DNA of 64,000 bases, taken from the NCBI GenBank assembly GCA_003979345.1, contig RYVZ01000014.1:16186-80185 (forward strand), in the 5' to 3' direction. Below the pieces are notes generated by a model. That model was not told where the DNA came from and ran no database searches. It was given only the letters and a program-made list of their open reading frames with translations. This stretch comes from Lachnospiraceae bacterium (GTDB lineage: Bacteria > Bacillota > Clostridia > Lachnospirales > Lachnospiraceae). Positions 1-8,295 of the stretch are shown piece after piece. The position numbers were made by a program, and so were the translations under genes. How positions within the stretch are numbered: the first letter of the stretch is position 1; every line of letters begins with the position of its first letter.

Positions 1-197
1 AGCCGACGATTGCGCTTCTCAGGGAAGGAATGGAGGCTGGGCAGATTCGGCGGATTTCCATTCCGGTATTAAAGGCGATGCTCGAGGGAACGATCGGACA
101 GTTCTTTTCAACGGATGTGCTTTCGGGCGAGACGGTCAGTTATGCGCAGGCGCTGGAGGATATGATGGACATTATCATGCACGGGATCGAGGCGTGA
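1..197 (+). CDS. TetR/AcrR-family regulator, C-terminal end only (partial)
   Basis: An open frame enters from the left edge (first full codon at base 3) and stops at TGA 195-197. The 64 residues seen are helical and alternate hydrophobic and charged residues, ending in ALEDMMDIIMHGIEA, like the ligand-binding C-terminus of TetR-type repressors. No DNA-binding part is visible because it lies outside the window. It ends 30 bp before the GH2 gene on the same strand, so it is probably the local regulator and first gene of the galactoside operon. The family call rests on a short tail and is only moderate. Confidence 0.5.
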   Translation, partial: PTIALLREGMEAGQIRRISIPVLKAMLEGTIGQFFSTDVLSGETVSYAQALEDMMDIIMHGIEA

Positions 198-227
198 AGG
201 AAGACTCTGAGGCACAGGGGGGACGGA

Positions 228-2708
228 ATGAGGGAATATCTGAACGATGATTGGGAATACACGGACAACTTTGAGGAAGAGTTTTTTTCCTTTGAGGGAG
301 CCGCAGAGCGGGTAAGGCTGCCGCATACGGTCGCTGAGACGCCGTATGACTATTTTGACGAATCGGTTTATGAGAAGCATTGCGGATACCGGCGAATATT
401 CCATGTACCGCAGCTGCCGGATGGCGGACGGGTATTTCTGATATTTGAAGGTGCGGCGCACCGCGCCGTGGTCTATGTGAACGGACAGCAGCTTGTCACC
501 CATGAGAATGGATATACGGCGTTTACTGTTGAAGCGACAGAAGCGGTTTTTCCGGGAGAGAACCGGCTTGTCGTGGAATTAGACAGCAGGGAGAGCTTAG
601 ACCAGCCGCCTTTCGGGTTTGTGATTGACTATATGACCTATGGCGGTCTGTACCGCGACGTATGGATGGAGTTGCAGGAGCAAGATTTTGTCAAAGATGT
701 ATTTATACGGACGCCGGACGCAAAAAAGGGAGCGGACCGCGTTACGCTGCGTGTGGATGTGACGCTTGATCTGGGAAGTCGAAAGTGTGTAGACGGCAGG
801 CGGGAGGCGTCTGAAAGAAAAAGCACGGAAACAGAGGAACCTGCCGCGCATCGTGTTGTGTGCCAGCGATTGATGACGGAGGACGGCGCATTGCTCGAAG
901 AGTGGAAGCATGAGACGGACAGTGCATCGTTTACGGCGGAGTATGTGCTTCCGCTCAGACAGACAGGCGGACACAAACAGAACGAAGGGCCTGCACTTTG
1001 CCTGTGGGAGACGGGGAATCCGGTTCTTTATGTGATGGAAACATATCTTTTGGGAAGTAATAACTGCCATACAGCCCGTTTCGGCGTGCGCAGCGCATGC
1101 TTTTTGCAGGACGGCTTTTACTTAAACGGCGAAAAGCTCAAACTGCGCGGCGTGAACCGTCATCAATCCTTTCCATATGTCGGATACGCCATGCCGCAGT
1201 CGATGCAGAGGCGGGATGCAGTCCTGATCAAAACGGAACTGGCCTGTAACGCGGTGCGTACTTCCCATTATCCGCAGTCGCAGTATTTTTTGGACTGCTG
1301 CGACGAGATCGGGCTGCTTGTGTTTACGGAAATACCGGGCTGGCAGCATATCGGTGATGCGGAATGGAAAGAGAAAGCGGTACAAAATACACGGGAGATG
1401 GTGCTGCAAAACCGTAACCATCCGTCCGTGATTCTTTGGGGTGTGCGGATCAACGAGTCCCAAGATGACGACGCGTTTTATCAAAGGACGAACGACGCGG
1501 CGCATGCGCTGGACGATTCCAGACAGACGGGCGGCGTCCGCGCAATGAAAAAAAGCACGCTTTTGGAGGACGTCTATACTTATAACGATTTTCTGCATGA
1601 CGGGGAGACGCCGGGCTGTGAGCCGAAGAAGCGTGTGACGTCCGATGTCGGAAAAGCTTATCTGATTTCCGAATACAACGGGCATATGTATCCCACGAAA
1701 GCGTTTGACTGCGAAAAGCATCGGCAGGAACACGCGCTCCGCCACGCGAATGTGCTGGAGGCGGCTGCGCAAAACGGCGACATTGCGGGCAGCTTCGCGT
1801 GGTGTATGTTTGACTATAACACGCATAAGGATTTCGGGAGCGGAGACCGCATCTGTTATCACGGGTTGATGGATATGTACCGCAATCCAAAACTGGCGGC
1901 TGCCGTATACGCATCACAGGGCGAAGAAGCGGTTGTCCTTGAGGTTGGGTCAAGTATGGACATTGGCGAACATCCGGGCTGCAACCGCGGCGATATTTAT
2001 CTGTTCAGCAATGCCGACAGCGTCCGTATGTATAAAAATGAGATTTTGATCAAGGAATATACGAAAAAAGATTCACCGTACCGGCATTTGATGCATGGAC
2101 CGATTTTAATCGATGATTTCATTGGCGACCGGATTGCGGAAAACGAGTCCTTTACGTCCGCGCAGGCCGCATTGATCAAAAAAGCCTTAAATCTGACGGC
2201 AAGAAGCGGGCTTTCCCACATGCCGGCAGCGGCGAAGCGCGCGGAGCTTTGGCTGATGCTGCGCTATCGCATGAAGCCGCAGGAGGCGGTCACGCTTTAT
2301 AACCGCTATATCGGCGACTGGGGCGGGACGGCGACGTCCTACCGTTTTGAGGCGGTAAAAGGCGGGAAAGTGGTGAAGACTGTTGTCAAAAAGCCGATGA
2401 GCATTGTTGTGCTTGAGACGGATACGGACCATACAATCCTGCGTGAGGGGGTCAGCTACGATGTGGCGGCTGTGCGGATACGAGCAGTTGATGAATACGG
2501 GAATGTGCTCCCGTACTATCAGGAACCCGTGATATTGAAGACGACGGGACCGATCCGGCTGATCGGGCCGGATGTGATCAGCCTGCGGGGAGGCATGGGC
2601 GGAACTTATGTCAAGACGACGGGAGAAAGCGGAGAAGCGGAGCTTGTGCTAAAGATACAACACACAAAGGAGATGCGGATCGCGTTTCAGGTGATGCGTC
2701 ATGAATAA
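228..2708 (+). CDS. Glycoside hydrolase family 2 (beta-galactosidase-like)
   Basis: This 826-residue protein has the GH2 order: N-terminal jelly-roll domain (about 1-155, with CGYRRIFHVP and GGLYRDVW), an immunoglobulin-like middle domain, a TIM barrel beginning near LRGVNRH, and extra C-terminal beta domains. The likely acid/base Glu410 is in WGVRINES and the likely nucleophile Glu482 is in ISEYNGH. No signal peptide is visible, so it is probably cytoplasmic and acts on imported sugars. ATG 228 follows a GGGGGGAC ribosome site. The downstream symporter and alpha-galactosidase indicate galactoside breakdown. The exact substrate (beta-galactoside or another beta-glycoside) cannot be read from sequence. 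Confidence 0.88.
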   Translation: MREYLNDDWEYTDNFEEEFFSFEGAAERVRLPHTVAETPYDYFDESVYEKHCGYRRIFHVPQLPDGGRVFLIFEGAAHRAVVYVNGQQLVTHENGYTAFTVEATEAVFPGENRLVVELDSRESLDQPPFGFVIDYMTYGGLYRDVWMELQEQDFVKDVFIRTPDAKKGADRVTLRVDVTLDLGSRKCVDGRREASERKSTETEEPAAHRVVCQRLMTEDGALLEEWKHETDSASFTAEYVLPLRQTGGHKQNEGPALCLWETGNPVLYVMETYLLGSNNCHTARFGVRSACFLQDGFYLNGEKLKLRGVNRHQSFPYVGYAMPQSMQRRDAVLIKTELACNAVRTSHYPQSQYFLDCCDEIGLLVFTEIPGWQHIGDAEWKEKAVQNTREMVLQNRNHPSVILWGVRINESQDDDAFYQRTNDAAHALDDSRQTGGVRAMKKSTLLEDVYTYNDFLHDGETPGCEPKKRVTSDVGKAYLISEYNGHMYPTKAFDCEKHRQEHALRHANVLEAAAQNGDIAGSFAWCMFDYNTHKDFGSGDRICYHGLMDMYRNPKLAAAVYASQGEEAVVLEVGSSMDIGEHPGCNRGDIYLFSNADSVRMYKNEILIKEYTKKDSPYRHLMHGPILIDDFIGDRIAENESFTSAQAALIKKALNLTARSGLSHMPAAAKRAELWLMLRYRMKPQEAVTLYNRYIGDWGGTATSYRFEAVKGGKVVKTVVKKPMSIVVLETDTDHTILREGVSYDVAAVRIRAVDEYGNVLPYYQEPVILKTTGPIRLIGPDVISLRGGMGGTYVKTTGESGEAELVLKIQHTKEMRIAFQVMRHE

Positions 2709-2812
2709 CTAAGAATTAGTAGAGTTGGCAATGTATCAAACGATATTGGATGAAAAAAGAGCCTTGGGAAGGGAAGAGGGAGGAATCGTGATGGAACGTT
2801 CAAAGGTGATCT

Positions 2813-3091
2813 TTGGAAATGAAAAACAGTGTATACAGAAAGGCGCTGAAGTCCAAACAGAAATATATCAATAAATTTGGAGACGATTCTAAATCGGATT
2901 ATCCTGTGGAGATTCATAAAAACGAACATATTGGCGATCTGCTCGGCGTCTGTGACGTGCGGCTGCACAAAAGGGGACAGGAGCCGGGAAATAAGAGCGA
3001 AGCGTTCGACTTAGCCGGACTTTATGACGGCGCGTATCAAGCAGTGGAACTTGCCATGAATGCAAGAAAAGGGAGGGGGAAATTCTCATGA
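2813..3091 (+). CDS. Small ORF of unknown function (possibly spurious or a remnant)
   Basis: A 92-codon frame lies between the GH2 gene and the symporter; its stop overlaps the symporter ATG by four bases. AAAGGTG lies 10 bp before the ATG. The N-terminal third is Lys-rich and the remainder has no recognised motif (for example HIGDLLGVCDVRLHKRG). A second frame, 2731-2874 (47 codons, preceded by no clear ribosome site), overlaps it in another frame and also looks protein-like. The two together may be the frameshifted remains of one gene. I give no function. Confidence 0.3.
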   Translation: MEMKNSVYRKALKSKQKYINKFGDDSKSDYPVEIHKNEHIGDLLGVCDVRLHKRGQEPGNKSEAFDLAGLYDGAYQAVELAMNARKGRGKFS

Positions 3092-4497
3092 ATAAGAAAT
3101 TGAGCATTGGAGAAAAAGCAGCGTACGGTCTTGGCGCGGTAGGAAAGGATATGGTCTATATGCTTTCCGCAAGTTATATTTTATATTATTATCAGGATAT
3201 TATGGGCGTGAGCGCATGGGCGATGGGCGTCATCCTGCTTGTGGCGCGGGTGTTTGACGCGTTTAACGATCCGATCATGGGCGTGTTGGTCGCAAAGACA
3301 AAAACGCGTTTTGGAAAATTCCGGCCGTGGCTGTTGATCGGAACAGTCACAAATGCTGTCATCTTATATCTGATGTTTGCGGCGCCGCCATCTCTTTCCG
3401 GCAGCGGATTAATCGCTTATGCGGCAGTATTTTATATTCTGTGGGGCGTCACTTACACGATGATGGATATTCCTTACTGGTCCATGATTCCGGCATTTAC
3501 GGAAGGCGGCAGGGAGCGGGAGAATCTTTCCGCGCTTGCGCGTTCCTGCGCGGGAGTCGGCTCTGCACTGATCACGATCGTTACGGTTATGGCAGTTGCG
3601 GCAATCGGAAAGATGGCTGCGGGCGCGGGCGCAGCAGATACGGAGATAGAACGTCTTGGATTTCGTTATTTTGCGTTGATCGTTTCTGCCATTTTTATTC
3701 TTTTTATTGGGATCACCTGCATGAAGATCAAAGAGAAATCAACCGTGGATATGGAGACGGTCTCCGTAAAAGATATGTTTAAGGCGCTGATTCAAAACGA
3801 TCAGGCGATGGCGACGGTCATTACGATCGTGCTTGTCAACATAGCGGTCTATACGACATCTAATCTTGTCATTTACTTTTTCAAATACGATTTCGGCGGC
3901 GAGTCATGGCAGAGCGCTTATACGGTCTTCAATACTTTTGGCGGAGGCGTGCAGATTCTTTCCATGATGTTGTTTTTCCCGCTGCTTCGCAAAGCGTTTA
4001 GCACGATGAAGATTTTCTATATCTGTTTTATCAGCGCAATTGTCGGATATGCAGTGCTGCTTTCCATCACGTTTACCGATATGCAGAATGTGTGGTTTTT
4101 GCTCGTGCCGGGATTCTTTATCTTTGCGGCAGTCGGTATCTTAAATGTGCTCACAACGGTATTTTTGGCGAACACGGTTGACTATGGAGAACTAAAAAAC
4201 GATCGTCGTGACGAATCCGTGATCTTTTCCATGCAGACCTTTGTGGTCAAGCTCGCGTCGGGTATTGCGGCAATGGTTGCCTCTGTCTGCTTAACGGTCT
4301 TTCGCATCAGCAGCGATGAAGAGGCGGCGGTTTCTGTGACACAGAGTTCAGTACTCGGACTGCGCATGACAATGACGATCCTGCCGATTATCGTATTGAT
4401 CGCCGGCGTTCTAGCATTTAAGAAGAAATATATTCTGAACGATGAAAAACTTGCGGAGATCTCTGAAAAACTGGAAGCAAAAAAGAAGCAGGCATAA
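3088..4497 (+). CDS. GPH-family (MelB-like) sugar:cation symporter
   Basis: The 469-residue protein has about 12 hydrophobic segments and the glycoside-pentoside-hexuronide family signatures: YGLGAVGKDMVYML near the N-terminus, DAFNDPIMG around residue 58, KFRPWLL around 76, and VDYGELKNDRRDES in the second half. Such transporters bring melibiose, lactose, raffinose-type sugars or glucuronides into the cell with Na+ or H+. Ribosome site AGGGAGGGGG precedes ATG 3088. It sits between GH2 and GH36 genes on the same strand, so alpha- or beta-galactosides are the likely cargo. Confidence 0.9.
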   Translation: MNKKLSIGEKAAYGLGAVGKDMVYMLSASYILYYYQDIMGVSAWAMGVILLVARVFDAFNDPIMGVLVAKTKTRFGKFRPWLLIGTVTNAVILYLMFAAPPSLSGSGLIAYAAVFYILWGVTYTMMDIPYWSMIPAFTEGGRERENLSALARSCAGVGSALITIVTVMAVAAIGKMAAGAGAADTEIERLGFRYFALIVSAIFILFIGITCMKIKEKSTVDMETVSVKDMFKALIQNDQAMATVITIVLVNIAVYTTSNLVIYFFKYDFGGESWQSAYTVFNTFGGGVQILSMMLFFPLLRKAFSTMKIFYICFISAIVGYAVLLSITFTDMQNVWFLLVPGFFIFAAVGILNVLTTVFLANTVDYGELKNDRRDESVIFSMQTFVVKLASGIAAMVASVCLTVFRISSDEEAAVSVTQSSVLGLRMTMTILPIIVLIAGVLAFKKKYILNDEKLAEISEKLEAKKKQA

Positions 4498-4605
4498 ACC
4501 GGGAGCCGGAGATGGCAAAACAAAGCAAAAGAGACCGGAAACCGGAAAACAATCCATGAAAGGAAACTTGGAAAACAGATCGCAAAAGGCAGGAAGGAGA
4601 TTATA

Positions 4606-7011
4606 ATGATCGTTCAGGAGGGATCGAACTGGATACTGCATACGGCGCATACGACTTATTGTTTTCGCGCGCACCCGTCGGGGCAATTGGAACATCTGTA
4701 TTACGGGCGGCGCATTGAGGTGACAAATGTGGAAGTGTTTGCCGAGAAATGTGCGTTTGAACTGGGAAATGCAGTCGTGTACGCAAAGGAGTATCCCGCG
4801 CTCTGTTTAGAAAATGTGAAGTTGGAGATGTCCGGTGTGGGAAAAGGCGATCTGCGCGAACCGTTTGTGGAGATGGTCTTTCCGGACGGAAACCGGACGA
4901 CGGATTTTGTTTTTGAGAGCGCAGAGATAAGAGACGGGGGACTCACATTAAACGGGCTGCCAACTGCATATGGCGCGGAGCAGACACTTACGATCACAAT
5001 GAGGGATCGCAGTTATCCGGTGGAGCTTCTGCTGACATACAGCGTATATCCTGAATGTGACGTCATTACCCGCTGCGCGCGGATTGTGAATCACCTGTCG
5101 GAACCGGTCACTATAATGAGACTGATGAGCCTGCAGCTTGACATGCAGGGTGCGGGATATCGTATGACGACGTTTCATGGTGCGTGGGCGCGGGAGATGT
5201 CCCGCGTGGATACGATTGTAGACAATGGAACTTATGTAAATCAGACAAGGGCGGGAGTCACGAGCAGCAGAGCGAACAACTTTGTGATGATCAGCAGAGT
5301 GAGTACCACGGAGGATGCGGGGGAGGCGCTTGGATTTCATCTGTTATACAGCGGCAGCCATTATGAGGCGCTGGATGTCAATGCCTATGAAAAGAGCCGG
5401 TTTATCAGCGGTATACAGCCGACGGACTTTTCATGGCAGCTTGAACCGGGGGAGTGTTTTGAGGCGCCGGAAGCGGCGATGACGTATTCGGTGCAGGGCT
5501 TCGGCGGAATGAGCCGTAACCTGCATACCTTTGTCCGGGAGCATATCGTGCGTGGGGAGTGGCAGCATAAGCCGCGCCCTATCCTGATCAACAGTTGGGA
5601 GAGTGCTTACTTTGATATTTCTGAGAAAAAATTATGTAAACTGGCAAGAGCGGCAAAAGACGTCGGTGCAGAGCTGTTCGTCATGGATGACGGATGGTTT
5701 GGGAAGCGCGATCATGATGCGTGCTCACTTGGTGACTGGTATGTGAACGAAAAGAAACTTCCGAATGGGCTTAAGGGGATTGCGGACCGGATTCACGCAA
5801 TGGGAATGGATTTTGGCATTTGGGTGGAACCGGAAATGGTGAATGAGGACAGCGATCTCTACCGTGCGCATCCGGACTGGGCGGTCATGGCGCCGTATAC
5901 AGGGGACGAAGAGTCAAAATTGCATGATACGTGTGGGCGAAATGCGGATGCATGCGGCAGAAGCGGGGCGGGTACGCAGTCGCTTGGCAGAAATCAGATG
6001 TTTCTGGACTTCACGCTAAGCGAAGTGCGGGAATATGTGATTGAACAAATGCGCGCCGTTTTTTCCACTGAGGGTATCAATTATGTGAAGTGGGATATGA
6101 ACCGTGTTTTTTCGGATCAGTATTCTTCCACGCTTCCGCAAAAGCGGCAGGGGGAATTTGCACACCGCTATGTACTGGGGCTCTATGAAGTGATGCGGAC
6201 ACTGACGCGGGAATTTCCACATATTTTGTTTGAGGCGTGTGCTTCGGGTGGCAACCGCTTTGATTTGGGGATGCTCTGCTACATGCCTCAGATTTGGGCG
6301 TCCGATAATACGGATGCCTTAAGCCGGCTTTCGATTCAGGAGGGGTATAGTTACGGGTATCCGATGTCGGTTTTAGGCGCGCATGTTTCTGCCTGCCCGA
6401 ATCATCAGACATTAAGGGTAACGCCGCTAGAGACTCGTTTTCATGTGGCGGCGTTCGGACTGCTCGGATATGAGTGCAACTTAACGGAGATGACGAAAGA
6501 AGAGCTTTCGGAGATTCGCAAGGAGATTGCTCTTTACAAACAGTGGAGGGATGTTTTTTTCGAGGGCAGCTTTTACCGGATCGAGAGTGGAAGACTGACA
6601 AAATGGGCGGTTGTATCAAAAGATAAGAGCCGGGCGGCGGGACTTATCGTTCAGACGATGACCGTGCCGAATCAGGTTTATGCGGATTTTAAGATGAAGG
6701 GGCTTGATGAAACGAAGCAGTATCATTTTTATAACCGTGATTTCCGATATCATGTCAAGGAGTTTGGCGATCTGGTGAATACGGTCGCGCCGATTCATGT
6801 GAAGCGTGACTCCCTGCTGCACAATGCGATTGACCGATTTGTGAAGCTGGACGGGGAAAAAGAAGATCATACCGCAAGCGGAGGAGAACTGATGTATGCG
6901 GGCGTATGCTTAAGGCAGGGCTACGGAGGAACCGGATATTCGGATAAAGTGCGGCACTTCCCTGATTACGCTTCGCGAATGTACTATATGGAAGAGACGC
7001 AGTCCAAATAA
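4606..7011 (+). CDS. Alpha-galactosidase, GH36
   Basis: The 801-residue enzyme follows the GH36 plan: N-terminal beta-sandwich, central TIM barrel starting near PILINSWE, and C-terminal beta domain. It carries VMDDGWFG, the nucleophile Asp497 in KWDMNR and the acid/base Asp567 in SDNTDALSR. It should release terminal alpha-1,6-galactose from melibiose, raffinose-type sugars or galactomannan oligosaccharides. No signal peptide is seen, so it is intracellular and works behind the symporter. ATG 4606 follows AAGGAGATTATA. Compared with typical members of about 730 residues it has a hydrophilic insertion around residues 433-460 (TGDEESKLHD onward). Confidence 0.93.
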   Translation: MIVQEGSNWILHTAHTTYCFRAHPSGQLEHLYYGRRIEVTNVEVFAEKCAFELGNAVVYAKEYPALCLENVKLEMSGVGKGDLREPFVEMVFPDGNRTTDFVFESAEIRDGGLTLNGLPTAYGAEQTLTITMRDRSYPVELLLTYSVYPECDVITRCARIVNHLSEPVTIMRLMSLQLDMQGAGYRMTTFHGAWAREMSRVDTIVDNGTYVNQTRAGVTSSRANNFVMISRVSTTEDAGEALGFHLLYSGSHYEALDVNAYEKSRFISGIQPTDFSWQLEPGECFEAPEAAMTYSVQGFGGMSRNLHTFVREHIVRGEWQHKPRPILINSWESAYFDISEKKLCKLARAAKDVGAELFVMDDGWFGKRDHDACSLGDWYVNEKKLPNGLKGIADRIHAMGMDFGIWVEPEMVNEDSDLYRAHPDWAVMAPYTGDEESKLHDTCGRNADACGRSGAGTQSLGRNQMFLDFTLSEVREYVIEQMRAVFSTEGINYVKWDMNRVFSDQYSSTLPQKRQGEFAHRYVLGLYEVMRTLTREFPHILFEACASGGNRFDLGMLCYMPQIWASDNTDALSRLSIQEGYSYGYPMSVLGAHVSACPNHQTLRVTPLETRFHVAAFGLLGYECNLTEMTKEELSEIRKEIALYKQWRDVFFEGSFYRIESGRLTKWAVVSKDKSRAAGLIVQTMTVPNQVYADFKMKGLDETKQYHFYNRDFRYHVKEFGDLVNTVAPIHVKRDSLLHNAIDRFVKLDGEKEDHTASGGELMYAGVCLRQGYGGTGYSDKVRHFPDYASRMYYMEETQSK

Positions 7012-7114
7012 CAGATTATGTGCCTACGGTCCGGCAAAACTGAATCCGCCGCCGGAGGGAGCAGCAGTTGTTGTCAAACGCCTTCTTTTCTGCGTGAAAT
7101 GCGTTGTTCTGCTA

Positions 7115-7141
7115 TAAGAACACGGATGAAAATGCCGATAT
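7115..7141 (+). promoter_or_regulatory. Sigma-D/sigma-28 (flagellar) type promoter
   Basis: TAAG at 7115-7118 is followed by exactly 15 bases and then GCCGATAT at 7134-7141. The Bacillus sigma-D consensus is TAAA-N15-GCCGATAT, so only one base of the -35 differs. It points to the DUF6033-like gene at 7298, giving a leader of about 150 nt. Confidence 0.7.
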
Positions 7142-7297
7142 ATACAATAACTGGAAATATGTTTGATAAAGCTTCAGGGAACTGAAACGGATTTCAGCAG
7201 CGAATGATTCAGGGAGGATGGTTGAAAGCAAAGGTTTTCAACTAAGATTTGTGTATGACACAGACCTTAACGCGAAGAAAGGAGCGGATTAACAGAC

Positions 7298-8047
7298 ATG
7301 GATAAGATAAACGGCTACAGCGCTTATGAAGCTGGAATTTACGGGAATGCCGCACAGGGTGCATCACGGAGCAAAAGCGGCGGTGTCACGAAGGGAAGGG
7401 CATCGGAAGAGGCAAAAGAGACACAGCTGAGCGCCGGGGCAAAAAAGGTATTAAAGGAATTGCAGGAAAAATACGGGGACAAAATGGATATCATGGCGGG
7501 GCGTTATGAGAATAATGAGCAGGCCAAAGCATATCTTTCCCGTGGAATCAAGCAGTACAGCGTGCTGATCCATGCCGATGAGTTAGAGGCGATGGCGAAG
7601 GACGGCAAGACCAAAGAAAAATACATGTCGATGATCGACGATGCAACGGCGAAACTGGACGAGGCGAAAGAGCAGCTTGGCGATAAGGCGGACGATGTTC
7701 TGCGGATGGGAGTTTCTATCGGCAAAGACGGCGAGATGAATTTCTTTGCGGACTTAGAGCAGGCAGGCGCAAAGCAGCGCGAGCGCATTGAGCAGTCGAG
7801 AGCCGATAAGAAAGAAGCGGCAAAGGCGGAAGAGAAAAAGGAAAAGAAGCGCAAAGAAGAGGAGCGGATCGAGGCACGCCGCGAGGGAAAAGCGGATGCA
7901 ACCGGACGCGATGAGTGGACGAAAACAGCGCATTTGGAATCGGATTCCCTCGATGACCTGTTATCCCAGATAAAGAATCTGGATTGGAACGATGTCAAAG
8001 CGCATGGTGTTATGACAAGCGGCACAAAGATGGATTATACGATATAA
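7298..8047 (+). CDS. DUF6033-like coiled-coil protein, probable flagellar-regulon member
   Basis: A 249-residue hydrophilic protein with no signal peptide or membrane segment. The start (MDKINGYSAYEAG) and the LSAGAKKVLKELQEKYGDKMD block resemble the DUF6033 proteins of motile Lachnospiraceae. Residues about 160-205 form a Lys/Glu/Arg-rich coiled coil (KKEAAKAEEKKEKKRKEEER). ATG 7298 is preceded by AGAAAGGAGCGG. The sigma-D-like promoter 160 bp upstream and the chemoreceptor next door suggest a link to motility, but the molecular role is unknown. The family name is from memory of sequence style, so the label is moderate; the gene itself is secure. Confidence 0.65.
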   Translation: MDKINGYSAYEAGIYGNAAQGASRSKSGGVTKGRASEEAKETQLSAGAKKVLKELQEKYGDKMDIMAGRYENNEQAKAYLSRGIKQYSVLIHADELEAMAKDGKTKEKYMSMIDDATAKLDEAKEQLGDKADDVLRMGVSIGKDGEMNFFADLEQAGAKQRERIEQSRADKKEAAKAEEKKEKKRKEEERIEARREGKADATGRDEWTKTAHLESDSLDDLLSQIKNLDWNDVKAHGVMTSGTKMDYTI

Positions 8048-8167
8048 TGAGTGTTAGCGAGAAGAATGTGCTTGCACATTCGGCGAGCGGCTTTAACGGG
8101 CAAACGCCCGATGAAATCGGGCATAAAGCGCTGAAAGCGCGGGTTCGCGAGTTTTATATAATGAGTG
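8042..8167. repeat. Hairpin block flanked by 12-bp direct repeats
   Basis: ATATAATGAGTG occurs at 8042-8053 (covering the DUF6033 gene stop codon) and again at 8156-8167. Between them lie tandem hairpins: GAATGTGC/GCACATTC (8064-8081), CGGGC/GCCCG (8097-8110), GCCCGAT/ATCGGGC (8106-8122) and GCGCT/AGCGC (8128-8140). The second and third share an arm, so they are alternatives. The arrangement resembles a short palindromic mobile element with a target duplication. Confidence 0.6.
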
Positions 8168-8210
8168 CAAAAGAAAAAAGCGGCGCGCGGCGGCATTTAA
8201 GAAGCGTTAC

Positions 8211-8244
8211 AGAAAAAGACTTCACTAATGGGAAGTCTTTTTCT
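8211..8244. terminator. Terminator between DUF6033-like gene and convergent MCP gene
   Basis: A 13-bp perfect stem, AGAAAAAGACTTC (8211-8223) with GAAGTCTTTTTCT (8232-8244), closes an 8-nt loop and ends in T-rich sequence. The A/T-rich ends on both sides let it work in both directions between the two converging genes. Confidence 0.8.
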
Positions 8245-8295
8245 GCTTTTATGATATAGATTTGTTAAGTTAAAAGAAATACTGCTGCGGTTTTG

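Noticed and set aside
1122..1862. Long minus-strand frame (246 codons) inside the GH2 gene
   Set aside because: It is antisense to a clearly coding GH2 barrel, has no ribosome site, and its translation has no family motif.
5184..6619. Several frames overlapping the GH36 gene on both strands
   Set aside because: Shadows of GC-biased codon usage in the alpha-galactosidase; low-complexity, no motifs.
7984..8259. 91-codon plus-strand frame across the hairpin block
   Set aside because: It overlaps the end of the DUF6033 gene and then translates palindromic repeat and terminator sequence.
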